Source: an uncultured Sutterella sp.
GTDB taxonomy: Bacteria > Pseudomonadota > Gammaproteobacteria > Burkholderiales > Burkholderiaceae_F
Length of the DNA: 64,000 nt
Assembly (NCBI GenBank): GCA_905213905.1
Contig: CAJMKD010000003.1
Location: forward strand, 100,005-164,004
Direction: 5' to 3'
The stretch's first letter is position 1. The number at the start of each line of letters is the position of its first letter. The position numbers and the translations under genes are program-made. The notes below the pieces were generated by a model. The model worked only from the letters and a program-made list of their open reading frames with translations, was not told the origin of the DNA and made no database searches. Shown here piece by piece: positions 63,542 to 64,000 of the stretch.

Positions 63542-64000
63542 ATGGCTGAAAAACCGGACTATGTTCTGAACTTCCCGCGACAGAAAAACACCGAGATTAA
63601 AAAGATCGGAAACAATTGGTACGTGTACGAGCGTTTCAGCAAATACGATCCAACGACAAAGCGAAGCCGCAAGGTCTCGGGGAAGTGCCTTGGCAAGATC
63701 ACGCCCGAAGGTTTCGTTCAGACGAAGCGTCGCCTGACGCCGGAGGCGGACCAAAGCTCCCCTTCCGTACGTCGAGTTTCAGATGTCGCGGAGGCAGGGG
63801 CCGTCATGTTCTTTTGGAATCGGGCTGCAGCGATGCGGGAGCGGCTCAAGGCGTTTTTCCCAGACCTCTGGCAAACCATCTACGCTGCCGCCATCCTCAG
63901 AGCAATCAAGGAGCCGAGATTCCGCCGCCTGCAGGCGCACTACGAGACCAGCCTTATTGCGCACCTGATGCCCGACCTGTCTTTTGATGCCCCCAGCAAC
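63542..64000 (+). mobile_element. Transposase gene, 5' part (IS1634-like, cut by the window end)
   Basis: The ATG at 63542 opens a frame that continues through the last base (153 codons). The N-terminus (NNWYVYERFSKYDPTTKRSR and VSGKCLGKITPEGFV) is the Tyr/Arg-rich entry of DDE transposases of the IS1634/IS4-like groups seen in gut betaproteobacteria. The later FFPDLWQTIYAAAILRAIKE matches the helical segment before the catalytic core. The catalytic residues lie beyond the window. I could not fix the left terminal inverted repeat; it should be within about 150 bp upstream. Confidence 0.7.

Noticed and set aside
1..64000. CRISPR arrays, prophage genes, toxin-antitoxin pairs and secretion clusters
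   Set aside because: No regular spacer-repeat pattern or recognisable members of these systems were seen on either strand.

Overview
The window reads as about 64 kb of ordinary chromosome from a Gram-negative betaproteobacterium, most likely a Sutterella-like member of the Burkholderiales. That placement is inference: it rests on the gene order yhdP / nitrilase-like / tldD divergent from glnE, the nadD-rsfS-rlmH-maf operon, the paired plsC/cdsA-like genes, the anaerobic Dcu dicarboxylate carrier and the type of transposase at the right edge. Coding density is high, GC is moderate to high, and intergenic spaces are short apart from several AT-rich or hairpin-rich leaders. No CRISPR array, rRNA operon, prophage or large island is visible. 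The only mobile element is a transposase gene cut by the window end.

Layout, left to right. At 1-6 kb are two universal stress proteins, TcdA, a conserved unknown, a RIO/WaaP-like kinase and the ribosome-associated ABC-F protein EttA. At 6-18 kb are an MnmC-like oxidoreductase, a SEC-C protein, UppP, TrmB, MetI/MetN, two tRNA-Lys genes, RecA, RecX, a TerC/YjbE membrane protein and MnmA. At 17.5-25 kb are a nitronate monooxygenase-like protein, an S4 RNA-binding protein, LrgAB, an acyl-CoA ligase, HemG, IF-1 and a CdsA-like/PlsC pair. At 25-38 kb are TldD, a nitrilase-like protein, YhdP, GlnE, a YheT hydrolase, a YhhQ-type transporter and HemH. At 37.6-42 kb are grpE, dnaK and dnaJ; grpE and dnaK each have a clear sigma-32 promoter. 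At 42-52 kb are an RND efflux pair, a Dcu carrier, an orphan NarL-type regulator and two divergent M20 hydrolases. At 52-64 kb are YebC, PurD, a secreted protein with an in-frame stop, NadD-RsfS-RlmH-Maf, a large degenerate DEAD-box protein, a lipoprotein, Xaa-Pro aminopeptidase and the transposase.

Several genes share pathways. MnmA, MnmC and one of the tRNA-Lys genes (UUU) belong to wobble U34 modification. HemG and HemH are the last two steps of haem synthesis. GrpE, DnaK and DnaJ form one chaperone machine. EttA, RsfS, RlmH, IF-1 and TrmB all serve the ribosome or tRNA.

The most unusual theme is enzyme-like genes that sit in normal family contexts but have lost key catalytic residues: a DEAD-box protein with no usable helicase motifs and a 540-residue disordered tail, a nitrilase-fold protein with Cys replaced by Gly and Lys by Arg, a CdsA-like protein without the signature acidic residues, an MnmC whose methyltransferase half is eroded, and a nitronate monooxygenase with Val in place of the catalytic His. 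All comparisons to family consensus are from memory and no alignment was run.
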